From JBBSMX01 sp038232935 (GTDB taxonomy: Bacteria; Bacteroidota; Rhodothermia; Rhodothermales; JANQRZ01), in NCBI GenBank assembly GCA_038232935.1, contig JBBSMX010000114.1:1-13600 (forward strand): DNA of 13,600 nucleotides, written 5' to 3'. This document shows positions 12,204-13,600 of this stretch, one piece after another. The position numbers and the translations under genes are program-made. How positions within the stretch are numbered: the first letter of the stretch is position 1; each line of letters opens with the position of its first letter. The notes below the pieces were generated by a model. It was not told the DNA's origin, searched no databases, and saw nothing but the letters and a program-made list of their open reading frames with translations.

Positions 12204-13124
12204 ATGCTCCAGCAGTTCGACGAACGCAACCGCGACCTCCTCGTCAACATCAACGGCAACCTCGTCCACCGCGACCACGCCGGGGTCAGCCCGTTCGACA
12301 GCGTCGTGCAGGGCGGCGACGGGGTTTGGGAAGGGCTCCGGCTCTACGACGGAAAGGTCTTCCGCCTCATCGAGCATCTCGACCGGCTGCACGGCTCGGC
12401 CCGCGCCCTCGCCTTCGCCGAGATCCTGAGCCACGAGACGCTCGTCCGCGAGATCCGCCGGACGCTCGAAGCCAACGCCATGCGCGACGGCGTCCACATC
12501 CGCCTGACTCTCACGCGGGGTCCGAAGATCACGAGCGGGATGGATCCCCGCCTCAATCAGTCCGGCCCCACGCTCATCGTCCTCGCCGAGTTCAAGATGC
12601 CGGTCTACGACAAGGCCGGGCTCCGGCTCATCACCTCCTCCATCCGCCGGTTCCCGCCCGACTGCCTCGACCCGAAGATCCACCACAACAACCTCCTCCA
12701 GTCGATCCTCGCCAAGATCGAGGCGAACCACGCCGGGGCGGACGCGGCGCTGATGCTCGACAAGCACGGCTTCATCGCCGAGTGCAACGGGACCCACGTC
12801 TTCCTCGTGCTCGACGGGTCCGTGGTGACGAGCACGACGGACGCCTGCCCCGAGGGCATCACCCGGCAGACGGTGCTCGATCTCTGCGCCGCAAACGCCA
12901 TTCCGCACGCGGTTCGGAACGTGTCCACCACGGAGGCCTACCGCGCCGACGAGATGTTCTGCACCGGCACGATGGGCGAGCTCACCGCCGTCACCGCGCT
13001 CGACGGGCGGACGATTGGAACCGGCGGCGTGGGGCCGATGACGCGGCGGCTCTCAGCGCTCTACGCGGAAGAGACGGCCCGCTCGGGGTTCGCGATCTTC
13101 GAAACGAACGCCGCGGAGGAGTAG
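12204..13124 (+). CDS. Class IV PLP-dependent aminotransferase
   Basis: Encodes 306 residues of the branched-chain/D-amino-acid aminotransferase and aminodeoxychorismate lyase fold. The small domain has NGNLVHRDHAGVSPFDS (17-33), GGDGVWEGLRLYDGK (37-51) and FRLIEHLDRL (53-62). The PLP lysine is Lys158 in CLDPKIHHNN, followed by LLQSILAKIEANHAGADAALMLD, AECNGTHVFLV with the conserved Glu193, and CTGTMGELTAV (253-263), which contributes phosphate binding. The ATG at 12204 is the only suitable one. IHHNN in place of the more usual SLNYL after the lysine points to a distinct subgroup, not classic IlvE. The upstream sulfotransferase-like gene is 45 nt away. The substrate cannot be assigned from sequence. 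Confidence 0.92.
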   Translation: MLQQFDERNRDLLVNINGNLVHRDHAGVSPFDSVVQGGDGVWEGLRLYDGKVFRLIEHLDRLHGSARALAFAEILSHETLVREIRRTLEANAMRDGVHIRLTLTRGPKITSGMDPRLNQSGPTLIVLAEFKMPVYDKAGLRLITSSIRRFPPDCLDPKIHHNNLLQSILAKIEANHAGADAALMLDKHGFIAECNGTHVFLVLDGSVVTSTTDACPEGITRQTVLDLCAANAIPHAVRNVSTTEAYRADEMFCTGTMGELTAVTALDGRTIGTGGVGPMTRRLSALYAEETARSGFAIFETNAAEE

Positions 13125-13600
13125 GACCCGTTGCTGTCCTGCGGTGAGCGCAGGGGTGTTGCCCGTTGTACCCGGGGTGGGACTACAGCTTTGGCTGCTG
13201 GTGACGGCCGTTGATTCCCTAAGATGCTTTATGTGTTATATAGGCCCGATTGTGGTGTTAGGTGACGAAGCCTGACCGACGGTGAATCATCATTTACCTG
13301 TACCCCCCCCCCCATCAGCGAGTAGAGATTAAAAGACGTTATCCGGTCGGGCACCGGAATCGCCGCAGACGCTCACCGGCTTTGGCGAGGCTGGTCGAAG
13401 AACCTGAAGACGTGGGCCTTCTATAGCTAACCCGATGTGCAGGTTTTCAATCGGTGATGAGTTCGCTGAAGCGCAGCGGCGGCAGCCCCTGATGCTGACA
13501 CAACGTCAGTCGCGGGTTGAAGTAGAGAACGGGTTGGCAAGTCGCTGCGTCGTGCGTAGGGTGGAGTTGACCACTCCCCTCGCACCAGCAACCCCGCCAA
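13125..13600. other. Gene-free tail of different composition
   Basis: No complete gene is supported in these 476 bases, which look less GC-rich than the genes to the left and contain stretches such as TATGTGTTATATAGG (about 13231-13245). One frame on the minus strand stays open from the window edge to a TGA at 13447-13449, ending ...RFSELITD. It could be the 3' end of a gene beyond the window or chance. I find no tRNA, rRNA or terminal inverted repeats. Confidence 0.4.
13303..13313 (+). repeat. Poly-C homopolymer, 11 nt
   Basis: Eleven consecutive C, the longest homopolymer noted in the window. Such tracts are prone to slippage during replication and to sequencing error. No gene start or promoter that it could modulate is identifiable within the window. 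Confidence 0.85.

Noticed and set aside
13447..13600. 3' end of a transposase or other gene on the minus strand
   Set aside because: The frame is open for about 50 codons only, truncated by the window edge, and its residues match no family that I can name with confidence.

Overview
The window reads as chromosomal DNA of a high-GC member of the Bacteroidota/Rhodothermota lineage (Rhodothermales-like; genus not determinable from sequence alone). Three things point there. The gene order rplM-rpsI-rpsB-tsf-pyrH-frr is typical of that lineage. Two promoter-like sites match the Bacteroidetes housekeeping -7 consensus TAnnTTTG. Almost no start codon is preceded by a Shine-Dalgarno sequence; the one exception is the lipoprotein gene at 8037.

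Region 1 (140-4499, minus strand) is a translation and nucleotide operon: ribosomal proteins L13, S9 and S2, elongation factor Ts, UMP kinase and ribosome recycling factor. pyrH and frr overlap by ATGA. The spacers are unusual. rplM/rpsI and rpsI/rpsB each carry an imperfect inverted repeat built from degenerate 7-nt units, tsf/pyrH carries a perfect 15-bp-arm palindrome, and rpsB/tsf carries a 9-bp-arm hairpin.

Region 2 (4672-7289, plus strand) starts from a promoter divergent to the operon. It encodes a sigma-70 family (ECF-like) sigma factor, then a single-pass membrane protein with a cytoplasmic N-terminus and TPR-like C-terminal helices that is probably its anti-sigma partner, then a small TerB-like protein. 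The first two plausibly form an envelope-stress or nutrient-sensing regulatory pair.

Region 3 (7369-9160, minus strand) holds two exported proteins: a proline-rich predicted lipoprotein with five consecutive cysteines, and a secreted DUF1028 (Ntn-hydrolase-like) protein with a C-terminal helical extension.

Region 4 (9259-13124, plus strand) holds a nitrilase-superfamily amidohydrolase that appears to lack the catalytic lysine, an M23 (LytM-type) peptidase lipoprotein with intact metal ligands, a PAPS-type sulfotransferase-like protein, and a class IV PLP aminotransferase. The last two are adjacent, and their domain order and combined length resemble a fused plant protein. They are the best candidate here for an under-described functional pair.

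Region 5 (13125-13600) has no supportable complete gene, looks less GC-rich, and carries an 11-C homopolymer. It may be the edge of a decayed or mobile segment.
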